DNA of 64,000 bases, taken from IMG/VR virus record IMGVR_UViG_3300028197_000003, positions 124,001 to 188,000 of that record; one strand, written 5' to 3'. Below are positions 41,477 to 51,737 of the stretch, piece after piece. The position numbers and the translations under genes are program-made. Position 1 is the first letter of the stretch. Each line of letters begins with the position of its first letter. The notes beneath the pieces were generated by a model. It ran no database searches and had not been told where the DNA came from. It saw nothing but the letters and a program-made list of their open reading frames with translations. The DNA is from a virus.

Positions 41477-44400
41477 ATGCCTCTTAGTAGACTTGAAAAC
41501 TTCCTGAAGAACATTCAGGGCAATGTAATCTATGTAAATCCAGAAGAACTGGATGCCACAGATGACATTAGTAACACTGGTAACTCAAGAACTCGACCGT
41601 TCAAGACTATCCAACGGGCTCTTATAGAGTCTGCTAGATTTTCGTATCAACTTGGAAAAGATAACGATAAGTTTGATAAGACTTCAATCGTAGTTTCTCC
41701 TGGAGTTCATTATGTTGATAACCGTCCTGGATATCAGATAAACACTTCAGGCACTGTAACCGACGTGACTGGTGCTTCAAAAAGCATTTCAGAGTTTGGT
41801 GTTGGTGCTAACTTCAACATTCAGGATGCCAACAATGTACTGTATCACTTCAACAGTGCGAATGGTGGCGTCATCATGCCACGTGGTACATCCATTTGTG
41901 GTTCAGACCTTCGTAAGACTAAGATTAGGCCAAAATATGTACCAGATCCACTAAACGCTAGTATTCCTTCCACCGCATTATTCCGAGTAACTGGTGGTTG
42001 TTACTTCCGTGAGTTCACCTTGTTTGATGGTGATCCTGCAGATAAGATCTATAAAGATTATACTACAAACGTCTACGCTCCCAACTATTCTCACCATAAA
42101 CTTACCTGCTTTGAGTATGCAGATGGTGTGAATAAGATGGATGGTAAAGGTCTGACCGACCTTGACATGTATTATGCCAAGTTGACTTTGGCATATGGTA
42201 ATGCATCTGGTCGTGCCCTTCCTTCTTATCCTACTAACGACGACTTTGAGCAAGTTGTTGATGAATCTCGGATTGTTGGTGCTATCTCCAACGTTGGTGC
42301 TATCCAGATCCAGGACATCTACTCTGGTGTCAACTCCACTGACCCCACTGCTACCACTATTGTAACTGTCCGTACTAGTGAGACACATGGTCTTACTGTA
42401 AATACACCTATCAACATCAAGGGTGTTGCTGGTGCTTCAAATGTCAATGGCACAGAATATGATGGTGTGCACGTAGTCTCTCAAATCCTGAGCGACACAC
42501 TGTTTACTTATTCTGTAACTACTGCACCTGCATCTACTGCTACTCCAAACCTTAGTGGTCTTTTCCCCACTGTCACGGTTGAGAGTGACACTGTTACAAG
42601 TGCATCGCCTTACATCTTCAACTGTTCTCTCCGTTCTGTATTTGGCATCAACGGTCTACATGCTGATGGTAGCAAGGCAACTGGATTCAAATCCATGGTG
42701 CTGGCCCAGTTCACGGGTGTGTCCCTGAACAAAGATGACAATGCATTTGTAAAATATAATTTATCTAGTGGTGTATATGAAGATCAGACAGCTCTAGGAA
42801 CGAGCACGATTCTGCACACCGATGGCATGGCACGCCATAGACCTGACTGGCAGAACTTCCACATCAAAGCATCCAACAACGCACAACTCCAGTTGGTGTC
42901 TGTGTTTGCTGTGGGTTGTGGACATCACTTTATTTGTGAGTCTGGTTCTGACTCTTCCGTCACCAATTCTAACTCAAACTTTGGTGCCTGTGCACTATTA
43001 TGTGACGGTTTCAAGGATGACGCATTCCAAAAGGATGATCAAGGTTTCATCACTGCTATTCTCCCCGCACAAAAGAACTTTGGTGGTGATACCACATTCA
43101 ACTGGTTGAAACTGGATGTAGATGACACCGCTGCTGCTTCAGACACTAAACTATATCTCCGTGACTTCAAGCAACGTGACGATGTGCCTAGCGTTACAGC
43201 ATCAAAATACTTTGTTGGTAACAAAGTTGGTGACGTACTTCAACTGAATATCAACGGTCAGGTCAGTACCGCTGAGATCATGATGACGGTGCCTGCTGCC
43301 ACGTCTGAATCCAGTGGTAAGAAGGATTTCCTTGTTGGTCGTGCCTCTGGAATCAGTAGTATTTCTAGTGACATTCTTACACTGCAATGCGTCAATCAGA
43401 CTCATAATCTGTTTACTGGTGAGTCTATCCGTTTCTATGCTGATAATGGTGCACTTCCTGATGGTATTGATTACAATCGTAAGTATTTTGTAATTGCCAA
43501 CCCTGTTGCAACAGAGAAAGATAAGATAAAGATTGCAACTAGTAAGGATAATGCTTTTGCTAATGTTGCTATTAGTGGCATCAATAATGTTGGCGGTCAA
43601 CTGAGAGTTGTTTCTTCAGTTGTTGATAAAGAACCAGGTGACCCTGGTCACCCCATCCAGTATGATGCCACTGGTTGGTATGTCAATGTCAAGACTGGAA
43701 ACACACTTCACAATAAAATCCTGGTCAACCAGGCATCTATTACCCCTGAAACTCCTGCAACATTCATCACTCGTAAGATTGATAATCGCCAGGACATCGA
43801 GACAATCTATCGCTTACGATATGTATTGCCTGATGGATCTGCTATTGCAGCACCACCACAGAATGGTTACACCATTCAGGATAGTGGATCAGTTATTGAT
43901 GATACTAACTTCCAGAATGAGAATAACGTTCTTGGTAGTGATTTAGATCTCCGTAATGAGACTTATATTACCAATGCTTCATGGAATGGTAATATTGGTT
44001 TTATCACCTGCCGTAATACTCATCACTTACATCATGGTCAGTTGATTCAAATCAACCGTTTGCGTTCTGAGAATAACGTCCATGGTGAATCAAACTCAGG
44101 TTATAACGGTCTGCACTATGTTTCGCAGATCATTGATAAGAAGTCTTTCCGCATCGGTATCAACACGGATCCTGGAGGTATTACTACCATCTCCACGGGG
44201 ATTCCTTATACATCTCATGATAACACTGTTGTTGGTTCTGGTCGGACGTTCTCTCCTTACTTCATAAGAAAAGAGTATGGTAATGCTTACCAGATCTTCA
44301 ATCATGAGGTTCGTCAGGAGCATAAAAGCGGAGTGCAAGATGGTGTATATGACCTGACCATACTGGGTTATCATGCTACCCCTGATCTGGCACCTTTCAA

Positions 44401-47158
44401 TATTGGTAAGAATAGGTTCCCTCAGAACATCAACTATCTGAAACCGTTTGTTGATGTTGATGCTGTTACAGATGATCCTTTAGATGCTACATCTTATGCT
44501 GTCCGAACTGACATTGGACATGTTGAGAGTAGCAATCCTGAGCACAGTATCACTAAGGAGTCCACATATAAGATAATCGATGACATGGGCATCGGTGTAA
44601 AAATTACTGATGCAACGGTCTCAGGTACCACAGTAACTCTCAATACTGAAGTTGACCATGACTTGAATGGTATTCTCCAGATTGGTTCTTTGAGTGGTGG
44701 TGTTGGTTTTGGTATCAACAGTGGTACCGGAGAATATTACTTTGGTGCACACTTCACTGGTGGTAGTGGTCAAGGTGCCAGTGCTGATGTTGTTGTCAAC
44801 GCTGCTGGTAATATTTCTGAAGTTACCTTGGTTGATCGTGGATCAGGATATGTTGTTGGCGACACTCTGACTCTTGCTGGTGTTCCTAAGTTTGATCCAG
44901 GTGGTGACAATTCTACTGTACAGGTGAGTGAAATTGACAATGTTGTGGGTGACATTGTTCAAGTTGTGGGTGTGGGTAGCACCGGATTCAACGGTCTGCA
45001 TCGTATCACTCAAATTACTGATCCTAAGAACCTTCTTTATAGTTCTGGTGGAGTTTCCGTAGGATCTACAGGTGGTTTTATCTACCATGTAGGTGTTACT
45101 ACTACGATCACTAACATTGTTCATAATAAGACGACGAAGATCGCAACCGTGACAATGAACACGGACATCGGTCTGAGACGTGGTGATCAAATTGTTATCA
45201 ATGGTGCCAATACAGAATATAATGGTACATGGTCTATTCAAGATCGTATTGGTTATGGATCATCTCTAAGTGTCGTGATTGATTCTGAAACTGATCCTAC
45301 TTTCTCTGGTGCTGGTGCATATGCACATGGAAGTGGTATCAACTTCCGTGCTAATGGTCAAACTATTCCCATCTATGATGGTGCATTTAGTGAGATTAGT
45401 GCAGGATTGAGTACAACCTCAACTAGTATCACACTAAAGAATCCTCATGGATTCAACCGTGGTGACTTCTTGCAGATTGAAGATGAGATTGTTCGCATCA
45501 TCAACCCACAGAAAAATCAAATTGCACGTGGTGTGTTGGGCACCAATGCTTCATCACACCTTCAGTACGTTGCCGCACAGCGTATCAAGGTTCTACCTGT
45601 TGAGCAACGTCGTCACTCTACTATCCGTGCCTCGGGTCACACATTTGAATATGTTGGTTATGGACCTGGCAACTACAGCACGGGCATGCCTCAGACACAA
45701 ACCCGTGTTCTAGACGACAACCAGCAACTACTGGCACAGTCTGTAAACACTCGTGGCGGTACTGTTGTATACTCCGGTATGAATGACCGGGGTGAGTTCT
45801 TCATTGGTCGTAAGAAGATTGATGCTCTGACTGGTGAAGAGATCAGCACCATCACTAAGTTTGACTCAACGCCAGTTCTCAAAGTTCCTATAACAGCAGA
45901 CTTTGATGACCTGACTGTCAAGAATAACCTGTACAGTTTGGGTAACACTGAACTGATTGACTTACAACTCAAGGGTAACCGTTCTGGTGCTGTTGGTGCA
46001 AGTGTATTGGTGGGAGTCAATGGTAGTTCCTCCAATGCAGTTCCTACCAGTTCAATTGACCAGATTCTTCTCAATCTGTCATACGATAAGGGTGGTTACA
46101 TTGGATATGTGAGAACTGGTGACACTTCTCCGTGGAAGAAGTGGGGTCCGATCACAGTTGACGCTACTGACCATTATGCCTTTGACAAACTTGCTCTGGG
46201 CAATAACACTGGAACTACTGCTCACCGTGTCTTTGACGCAACTGGTGATGCTTATATCAGTGGTGGTCTAAGTGTAGGTGCTGCGTCTACGATTGCTAGT
46301 CTAGCGGTCAGTGATCTAACTGCCACAAGGGTGGTGTTTGCAGGTACTGACGGTGAACTGACGGACAATGGAGTTCTCTACTTCTCTGGTTCTACACTGT
46401 TTTCACACACTCAGGTAGCATCCAACACTATCACTGCTGGTGAGTTCATTGGACCTGGCACAATCCCTCTGGGTGGCATCATCATGTGGTCTGGTAGCAC
46501 TGTTCCTACTGGATGGTCACTTTGTAATGGAAGTAACAGCACACCTAACCTCACCGACCGCTTTATTGTGGGTTCTGGTGGAGCTCTCAACACTGGTGCT
46601 ACGGGTGGTACTAATTCCCTCACTCTGACTCTGGGTCAACTGCCGGATCACTTCCATAGTCAACCATCGCACGCTCACGGTGCTGGCAGTTTGACAGGTA
46701 CTGGTACCGCAAGCAACGAATCAGTTGACCACACTCATGGTTTCAGTGCAAGCACTAATAACGATACTCATAATCACACTGTAAGTGGAAGCACTAATAA
46801 TCCAGGTAACCATACTCATGGTTTCTCGGTATACAGTGATACTGATGATAACAGCAGTATCCCCAACGCACCGGATATAGCTTATGATGCAAATCCGGCA
46901 GGAACAGCCCAAACTGATGGTAATGGGGGACACACTCACACTGTAAGTGGAAGCACTAATAACGATACTCATAGTCATGGTGTAAGTGGTACCACAGAAA
47001 CTTCTGGTAATACATCACACTCCCACACTCTAACTGTTGGTATTTCTGGATCAACAGAGTCTGGTGGAAATCAGAATACTGGATCAATTGGTAGTGGTGA
47101 TGCCATTGATAACCGTCCTCTATATTATGCACTCGCATATATCATGCGGACTACCTGA
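41477..47158 (+). CDS. Giant structural protein with beta-helix and tail-collar domains
   Basis: 1893 aa, the largest gene here. The N-terminus (VIYVNPEELDATDD, NSRTRPFKTIQRALIESA) is the start of a pectate-lyase-like beta-helix. The middle has Gly/Thr/Val-rich strands and GSGYVVGDTLTL repeats. Residues about 1655-1740 form a phage tail collar domain (PLGGIIMWSGSTVPTGWSLC, NLTDRFIVGSG). The rest is a His-rich repeat (THGFS, HTVSGSTNN) like long-fibre tips. Probable baseplate-attached fibre or adhesin that contacts the host. Confidence 0.8.
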   Translation: MPLSRLENFLKNIQGNVIYVNPEELDATDDISNTGNSRTRPFKTIQRALIESARFSYQLGKDNDKFDKTSIVVSPGVHYVDNRPGYQINTSGTVTDVTGASKSISEFGVGANFNIQDANNVLYHFNSANGGVIMPRGTSICGSDLRKTKIRPKYVPDPLNASIPSTALFRVTGGCYFREFTLFDGDPADKIYKDYTTNVYAPNYSHHKLTCFEYADGVNKMDGKGLTDLDMYYAKLTLAYGNASGRALPSYPTNDDFEQVVDESRIVGAISNVGAIQIQDIYSGVNSTDPTATTIVTVRTSETHGLTVNTPINIKGVAGASNVNGTEYDGVHVVSQILSDTLFTYSVTTAPASTATPNLSGLFPTVTVESDTVTSASPYIFNCSLRSVFGINGLHADGSKATGFKSMVLAQFTGVSLNKDDNAFVKYNLSSGVYEDQTALGTSTILHTDGMARHRPDWQNFHIKASNNAQLQLVSVFAVGCGHHFICESGSDSSVTNSNSNFGACALLCDGFKDDAFQKDDQGFITAILPAQKNFGGDTTFNWLKLDVDDTAAASDTKLYLRDFKQRDDVPSVTASKYFVGNKVGDVLQLNINGQVSTAEIMMTVPAATSESSGKKDFLVGRASGISSISSDILTLQCVNQTHNLFTGESIRFYADNGALPDGIDYNRKYFVIANPVATEKDKIKIATSKDNAFANVAISGINNVGGQLRVVSSVVDKEPGDPGHPIQYDATGWYVNVKTGNTLHNKILVNQASITPETPATFITRKIDNRQDIETIYRLRYVLPDGSAIAAPPQNGYTIQDSGSVIDDTNFQNENNVLGSDLDLRNETYITNASWNGNIGFITCRNTHHLHHGQLIQINRLRSENNVHGESNSGYNGLHYVSQIIDKKSFRIGINTDPGGITTISTGIPYTSHDNTVVGSGRTFSPYFIRKEYGNAYQIFNHEVRQEHKSGVQDGVYDLTILGYHATPDLAPFNIGKNRFPQNINYLKPFVDVDAVTDDPLDATSYAVRTDIGHVESSNPEHSITKESTYKIIDDMGIGVKITDATVSGTTVTLNTEVDHDLNGILQIGSLSGGVGFGINSGTGEYYFGAHFTGGSGQGASADVVVNAAGNISEVTLVDRGSGYVVGDTLTLAGVPKFDPGGDNSTVQVSEIDNVVGDIVQVVGVGSTGFNGLHRITQITDPKNLLYSSGGVSVGSTGGFIYHVGVTTTITNIVHNKTTKIATVTMNTDIGLRRGDQIVINGANTEYNGTWSIQDRIGYGSSLSVVIDSETDPTFSGAGAYAHGSGINFRANGQTIPIYDGAFSEISAGLSTTSTSITLKNPHGFNRGDFLQIEDEIVRIINPQKNQIARGVLGTNASSHLQYVAAQRIKVLPVEQRRHSTIRASGHTFEYVGYGPGNYSTGMPQTQTRVLDDNQQLLAQSVNTRGGTVVYSGMNDRGEFFIGRKKIDALTGEEISTITKFDSTPVLKVPITADFDDLTVKNNLYSLGNTELIDLQLKGNRSGAVGASVLVGVNGSSSNAVPTSSIDQILLNLSYDKGGYIGYVRTGDTSPWKKWGPITVDATDHYAFDKLALGNNTGTTAHRVFDATGDAYISGGLSVGAASTIASLAVSDLTATRVVFAGTDGELTDNGVLYFSGSTLFSHTQVASNTITAGEFIGPGTIPLGGIIMWSGSTVPTGWSLCNGSNSTPNLTDRFIVGSGGALNTGATGGTNSLTLTLGQLPDHFHSQPSHAHGAGSLTGTGTASNESVDHTHGFSASTNNDTHNHTVSGSTNNPGNHTHGFSVYSDTDDNSSIPNAPDIAYDANPAGTAQTDGNGGHTHTVSGSTNNDTHSHGVSGTTETSGNTSHSHTLTVGISGSTESGGNQNTGSIGSGDAIDNRPLYYALAYIMRTT
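46720..47040 (+). repeat. His-rich coding repeats at the fibre C-terminus
   Basis: Units coding HTHGFS and NHTVSGSTNN recur several times. Alternating His residues recall metal-binding His motifs in tail-fibre tips. DNA units such as CACTGTAAGTGGAAGCACTA repeat exactly. Confidence 0.75.
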
Positions 47159-47164
47159 TAAATA
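47158..47164 (+). promoter_or_regulatory. T4-type late promoter box
   Basis: ATAAATA overlaps the stop of the giant gene and lies 26 nt before the ATG at 47191. Confidence 0.6.
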
Positions 47165-47190
47165 CAAACATAAAAGGGGTATCTTGGTAA

Positions 47191-49530
47191 ATGGCATCGG
47201 TAAATAAAAAGTTTGCTGTCGAAAAGGGTCTGGAAGTTGGCGACCAGGCTCTTGTCGTTGATGCCGATAATAATCGTACTGGTATTGGTAAAACCAATCC
47301 GGAATACGGTTTAGATGTTGCAACTACAGCACGTTTTGATGGTATTGTTACCGCTGCTCAGGTAGGCATTGGTAGCACACAACCTGGCAGGGATGGTGAC
47401 TTCAATGCGGACATCGCAGTCCGTAAGAAGTTATATGATATGAATGACAGTGCTGGATCAGACTTCAAAGTTCTGGTCTCTGTCGGCACTGGTGTCTCTT
47501 GGTCAAGTAATGCTGATATTACTGCCCTTGCAGATGGTCGTCCGGATCAATTACAATATAAGAAAGATGATGGCACCTTTGGTGGTGCTTCTCAATTTGT
47601 ATATGATGATGGTAATGACCGCGTGGGTATTGGTAGTACCCAACCGGATTATACCTTAGATGTTGATGGCACTGTCCGGATTGATGGTGTCTTCCGCGAT
47701 TCTAATGCTCAAGTTGGTATTGCTAAATCTATTCTTGCTGCCAATAGTGCTGGTAAACTTCAGTGGGTCGGTGCTGGTGCATCAACACTGAATATCATTT
47801 ATGTTGCAGAAGACGGTAATGATACAAATTCTGGCAGGACACTGAGTGGTGCTAAGAGATCAATCAAGGCAGCAACTGAGATTGCTGGTGCCGGTGATGT
47901 AATCCGTGTTGCTGGTGGTGTTTACAGTGAAAACAACCCCATCACTGTGCCACGTAATGTGTCGATTGATGGTGATGACCTGAGAAATACTCAAGTTATT
48001 CCATCAAATGTTGGACAAGATCTATTCAAGGTTCATAATGGTGCCTTGATTCAGAATATGTCATTTGTTGGTGCTGCTAACACTGGCGCAATGATTACGT
48101 TCCCACCTGAGGGTGTGGTCAATCGTCACAGTTTTGTAAGTGCTAATGCAAATTCATTCAAGATTGGACCCAACTGGCACACTGGTGTGTCCACCACACC
48201 CACGTTTATCAACTACGATCCTATCAGTGGTGTTACAACTGCCACAATTGTAGGTCATGGTCTGACACTATCTAACACCATTGGTATTGTCACTGGTGGT
48301 TTTGCAGTGACTTGTGACGGTGATGATAATGCCACTCTACATTCATATCCACGGGCAAGTGATCCTCTTGCTGGTATTTTTACTGGCATCACATCATTCA
48401 CATCTAACACCATCACCTTCCTGTCAGGCAATGCTGGTAGTGGAGCGAGAATCACGGGCATTATCACCCAGTCTCCATATGTGAGGAACTGTACAAACTT
48501 TGTTCCTGACAGCATTGGTATGAGGATCAATGGTAACCACGCTGGTGGTACCAAGTCTATGGTAGTTGACTCTTATACCCAGTACAACCAGGGTGGTATT
48601 GGTGTCACAATCTCTAATGATGGTTATGCACAGTTGGTGTCCATCTTTACTGTGTGTGATGAGTACGCCATCTCCTGCGTGTCAGGTGGTCAGTGTGACC
48701 TGAACAACTCTAATGCCTCGTTCGGTACCTTTGGTATTGTGGCATCCGGTGTTGGTACTGTCACAGACACTGGTGCATTAGCAGTTGATGCGGTTGAAGA
48801 AGACAATACTGTTGTTATGAATGGACTTACTCAACGTCCTTACTCTGGTCAGGTTTTCTATATTGGAGAACTATTCAATGAAGTTATCAAGGTCAATGTA
48901 ACTAACGCTGGCACTGGATACACTAGTGCCAATCCCCCAAAAGTCACAATTGGTGCTCCTTCTGGTCCCAATGGCGCTAATGCTGAAGCAACAGCAGAAG
49001 TAAATGGTTTTGGACAACTAACTTCCATCAATTTATTTGCAACTGGCACACAATATCGTACCGCTCCAAGTGTTACGATTGCTGGTGGTAGTGGTACCAC
49101 AGCGGAGGCAACTGCTGAAGTTGGACCTACTTACTTCACTATAAATACTGCTACGCCGGTTACTGCAGGCGTTTCGACCGTTACTATTGATCAAAAACTA
49201 CCGGCAAATGTCGGTCTTGGTTCAGCGATCCCCCTCCAGCGACAATCTCTGATTCTTGCATCTTCATATACATTTGAATTTGTTGGTGCTGGTCTTACGA
49301 TTGCTAACGCATTGCCTCGTAAAGGTGGCGTTACTATTCCTGAAAATGAAACTGTATCTGAGGGTGGTGGTCGAGTTGTTTATACCTCCACGGATGAGAG
49401 AGGTAATTTGAAAGTCGGTGATGGTTTTACTATCAACCAGCAAACAGGCACCATTACAGGTGATGCTTTCAATAAGAGTATCCAAGCAACCCTTACACCA
49501 CTAATTATTGCACTCGGAGGTAATGTCTAA
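47191..49530 (+). CDS. Fibre-like structural protein with beta-helix
   Basis: 779 aa. The N-terminus has two copies of a VGIGSTQP..LDVDGTVRIDG-like fibre module. From about residue 200 a pectate-lyase-like beta-helix starts (NIIYVAEDGNDTNSG), then GTGYTSANPPKVTIG and IAGGSGTTAEATAEVG repeats. It is likely a fibre subunit. The 3' end overlaps the next start by one base. Confidence 0.7.
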   Translation: MASVNKKFAVEKGLEVGDQALVVDADNNRTGIGKTNPEYGLDVATTARFDGIVTAAQVGIGSTQPGRDGDFNADIAVRKKLYDMNDSAGSDFKVLVSVGTGVSWSSNADITALADGRPDQLQYKKDDGTFGGASQFVYDDGNDRVGIGSTQPDYTLDVDGTVRIDGVFRDSNAQVGIAKSILAANSAGKLQWVGAGASTLNIIYVAEDGNDTNSGRTLSGAKRSIKAATEIAGAGDVIRVAGGVYSENNPITVPRNVSIDGDDLRNTQVIPSNVGQDLFKVHNGALIQNMSFVGAANTGAMITFPPEGVVNRHSFVSANANSFKIGPNWHTGVSTTPTFINYDPISGVTTATIVGHGLTLSNTIGIVTGGFAVTCDGDDNATLHSYPRASDPLAGIFTGITSFTSNTITFLSGNAGSGARITGIITQSPYVRNCTNFVPDSIGMRINGNHAGGTKSMVVDSYTQYNQGGIGVTISNDGYAQLVSIFTVCDEYAISCVSGGQCDLNNSNASFGTFGIVASGVGTVTDTGALAVDAVEEDNTVVMNGLTQRPYSGQVFYIGELFNEVIKVNVTNAGTGYTSANPPKVTIGAPSGPNGANAEATAEVNGFGQLTSINLFATGTQYRTAPSVTIAGGSGTTAEATAEVGPTYFTINTATPVTAGVSTVTIDQKLPANVGLGSAIPLQRQSLILASSYTFEFVGAGLTIANALPRKGGVTIPENETVSEGGGRVVYTSTDERGNLKVGDGFTINQQTGTITGDAFNKSIQATLTPLIIALGGNV

Positions 49531-49868
49531 TGGCTGCGATTCCACTCAATAAATTTAGAACCATCACGCACAGTCTAACTGACACTGCTGTTGGTATCTA
49601 CACATGCCCTCCAGGTGTAGCATCTTTGCTCATCTATGGCAATGTATCAAATGTTGGTCAAGGATCCTCTGTGACCACATTTACTGTTACCCACAAGCGT
49701 GGTCTTATTGATACTGAAGTCGTGCGTGATGCACGCATTCCCCATCAGGATGCTATGTCATTCCTTGATGGTCGTCTCGCACTTGAGACTGGTGATATTC
49801 TTACCATCAAAGGTAATGAAAATTCTACTATGAAGTGTATTATTTCCATTCTCGAAAACGCTAAGTAA
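49530..49868 (+). CDS. Small beta-rich virion protein
   Basis: 112 aa with a beta-sandwich look (IYTCPPGVASLLIYGNVSN, LETGDILTIKGNENS). Similar short proteins accompany fibre genes in marine phages and may link or cap fibres. It lies between two large fibre genes with no gaps. No firm family. Confidence 0.6.
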   Translation: MAAIPLNKFRTITHSLTDTAVGIYTCPPGVASLLIYGNVSNVGQGSSVTTFTVTHKRGLIDTEVVRDARIPHQDAMSFLDGRLALETGDILTIKGNENSTMKCIISILENAK

Positions 49869-49870
49869 CA

Positions 49871-51736
49871 ATGAGACTGCTGTCCGGGCGTGTAGGTGTA
49901 ACATCTTACTCAGGTCTATCTACTGATAGAAAACAAACTGATGGATTTCCTAGCTTTCTAGCAATGGAAGAGGTAGAACCGAATCTCGGTCTGCCTGGAA
50001 ATAACAACCATATTTTATATGGCACCGTTGAGGGTGGTAGATATTGGGCAGCACCATCTGGGGCTCCATCAGGAAGTGTTGAGGGTATAGATGTTCAAAA
50101 GGATGCCATAACACCAGTTGGTTTCGGTGGTTCTACCACTATTATCAACTTCACTGGTAATGGTGTAAATGTATCTGCCACCAAACAGGATAATGGTGGT
50201 GTTGAGGTTGGTGTTGCCACTGTATCAATCAATAAGGCAACAACTGATATTCAAGATGCCAACTTATTCACCCGTGTAACTGGTGTTACAACCTTCCGTG
50301 TTGGTACAGGTCTCTCGTTTGAGTCAGTTCCAGGACAATCAGGTATTGTTAGTGTTTTCTCTTCTGGGGCATCTATTCTACTTCAGGGTGCTGATGGTAG
50401 CACTGCTGTAGATAAAGTCAGTGTGGTCCGCCTGGGAGTAGGTCTAACAGCATCTCAAGTCTCTGTTGGTATTGCAACTGTTGATATCAGTGGTATCTTT
50501 GATAACATAAGTGCTACAGGTATTATTACTACTGCTCAATTTTTCAGTGGTAACGTAGTTGGAGCAGCACTTACCGCAAATGTGTTTGATGGTGGTGTCT
50601 TCAGTGGCAACTTAGTTGGTGATGTTGCTGGTAACCTGGTTGGTATCACCACTGGTACTCATGATGGTGATGTAACTGGTAATATTGTCGGTAACTTGAA
50701 CTCTGTTGGTGTTTCTACCATCAACTTCCTAAAGAATATCAATATAGTATCTACTGGTATTGTTACTTCCACAGGTTTCATAGGACCCCTGACTGGTGAT
50801 GTCACTGGCAATGTCAGTGGTGCTCTTACTGGTAATGTAACTGGTAATGTAACTGGTAATTTGACCGGTGATGTTACTAGCACGGGAAGTAATGCATTTG
50901 GTCAGGTACTCGTAAGTGGCGTTACAACTGCTACTGGTGGTTTTGTTGGTCCTATTACTGGTGATGTAACTGGTAATGTAATAGGTACTCTGAACGGCAA
51001 CATCAATGCTGTCACCGGAATCAATACTATCACCAATCAGTTGAGAATTCTGGTTGATGATGGATTGCCTGCACGTATTGATTATTATTGTGAAGTTTCT
51101 AACGTTCATTACACTCGGGTGCAATCTGCTGCCCATAGTGAGTATAGTGGTAACGTAACACTCACACTTGGTACTAAGAGTGGTGATTTTATTATTGGTG
51201 ATACTGCTGGTGCTATCACGCAGAACATTCACACTACGGGTATTATTACAGCAGCACAGTTCCATGGCAATGGGGCAAACTTGACTAATATTGTTGCCGG
51301 TAACAGCACGCTAACTGCTACCAACACCACCAACTCCAGTCATTATCTGATCTTTGCTGAAGCAGCGACTGGTACTGAAGAGTTCCGAACTGACGTTGAC
51401 CTCAACTATAACCCTGCAACCAACACACTGACTGCGGTCAAGTTTGCTGGTAACGCGACTGGTTTGACTGATACTCCAGCAATTGCAGTGTCAGGCATTA
51501 CGTTGAGTGGCAACATGCTCGCTGATGCTGATGCTACTCGTGATCTAGGCGGTGTTGGCACTCGCTGGGCAAATGTTTATACTGCTGATATGCACTTCAG
51601 CAATGTAGGCACAGGTGGTAATGATGTTGATGGAACTGAAGGTAATTGGACACTTCAAGAGGGTGAGAATGACATCTATATGATCAATAATAAAACTGGA
51701 CAAAAATTCAAAATTGCATTGACTCCAGTATATTGA
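49871..51736 (+). CDS. Fibre-like structural protein with DVTGN repeats
   Basis: 621 aa, Gly/Thr/Val-rich. A run of G(D/N)VTGNV and LTGNVTG units near residues 240-380 suggests a beta-structured shaft. The last 60 residues (ADMHFSNVGTGGNDVDG, LQEGENDIYMINNKTG) form a C-terminal domain shared with the protein at 52589. Probably a tail fibre. Confidence 0.7.
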   Translation: MRLLSGRVGVTSYSGLSTDRKQTDGFPSFLAMEEVEPNLGLPGNNNHILYGTVEGGRYWAAPSGAPSGSVEGIDVQKDAITPVGFGGSTTIINFTGNGVNVSATKQDNGGVEVGVATVSINKATTDIQDANLFTRVTGVTTFRVGTGLSFESVPGQSGIVSVFSSGASILLQGADGSTAVDKVSVVRLGVGLTASQVSVGIATVDISGIFDNISATGIITTAQFFSGNVVGAALTANVFDGGVFSGNLVGDVAGNLVGITTGTHDGDVTGNIVGNLNSVGVSTINFLKNINIVSTGIVTSTGFIGPLTGDVTGNVSGALTGNVTGNVTGNLTGDVTSTGSNAFGQVLVSGVTTATGGFVGPITGDVTGNVIGTLNGNINAVTGINTITNQLRILVDDGLPARIDYYCEVSNVHYTRVQSAAHSEYSGNVTLTLGTKSGDFIIGDTAGAITQNIHTTGIITAAQFHGNGANLTNIVAGNSTLTATNTTNSSHYLIFAEAATGTEEFRTDVDLNYNPATNTLTAVKFAGNATGLTDTPAIAVSGITLSGNMLADADATRDLGGVGTRWANVYTADMHFSNVGTGGNDVDGTEGNWTLQEGENDIYMINNKTGQKFKIALTPVY

Positions 51737-51737
51737 T

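Noticed and set aside
50729-51265. 178-aa minus-strand ORF opposite a fibre gene
   Set aside because: Antisense shadow of repetitive Gly/Thr/Val codons; composition (Ser/Thr/Asn/Ile) is an artefact and there is no ribosome-binding site.
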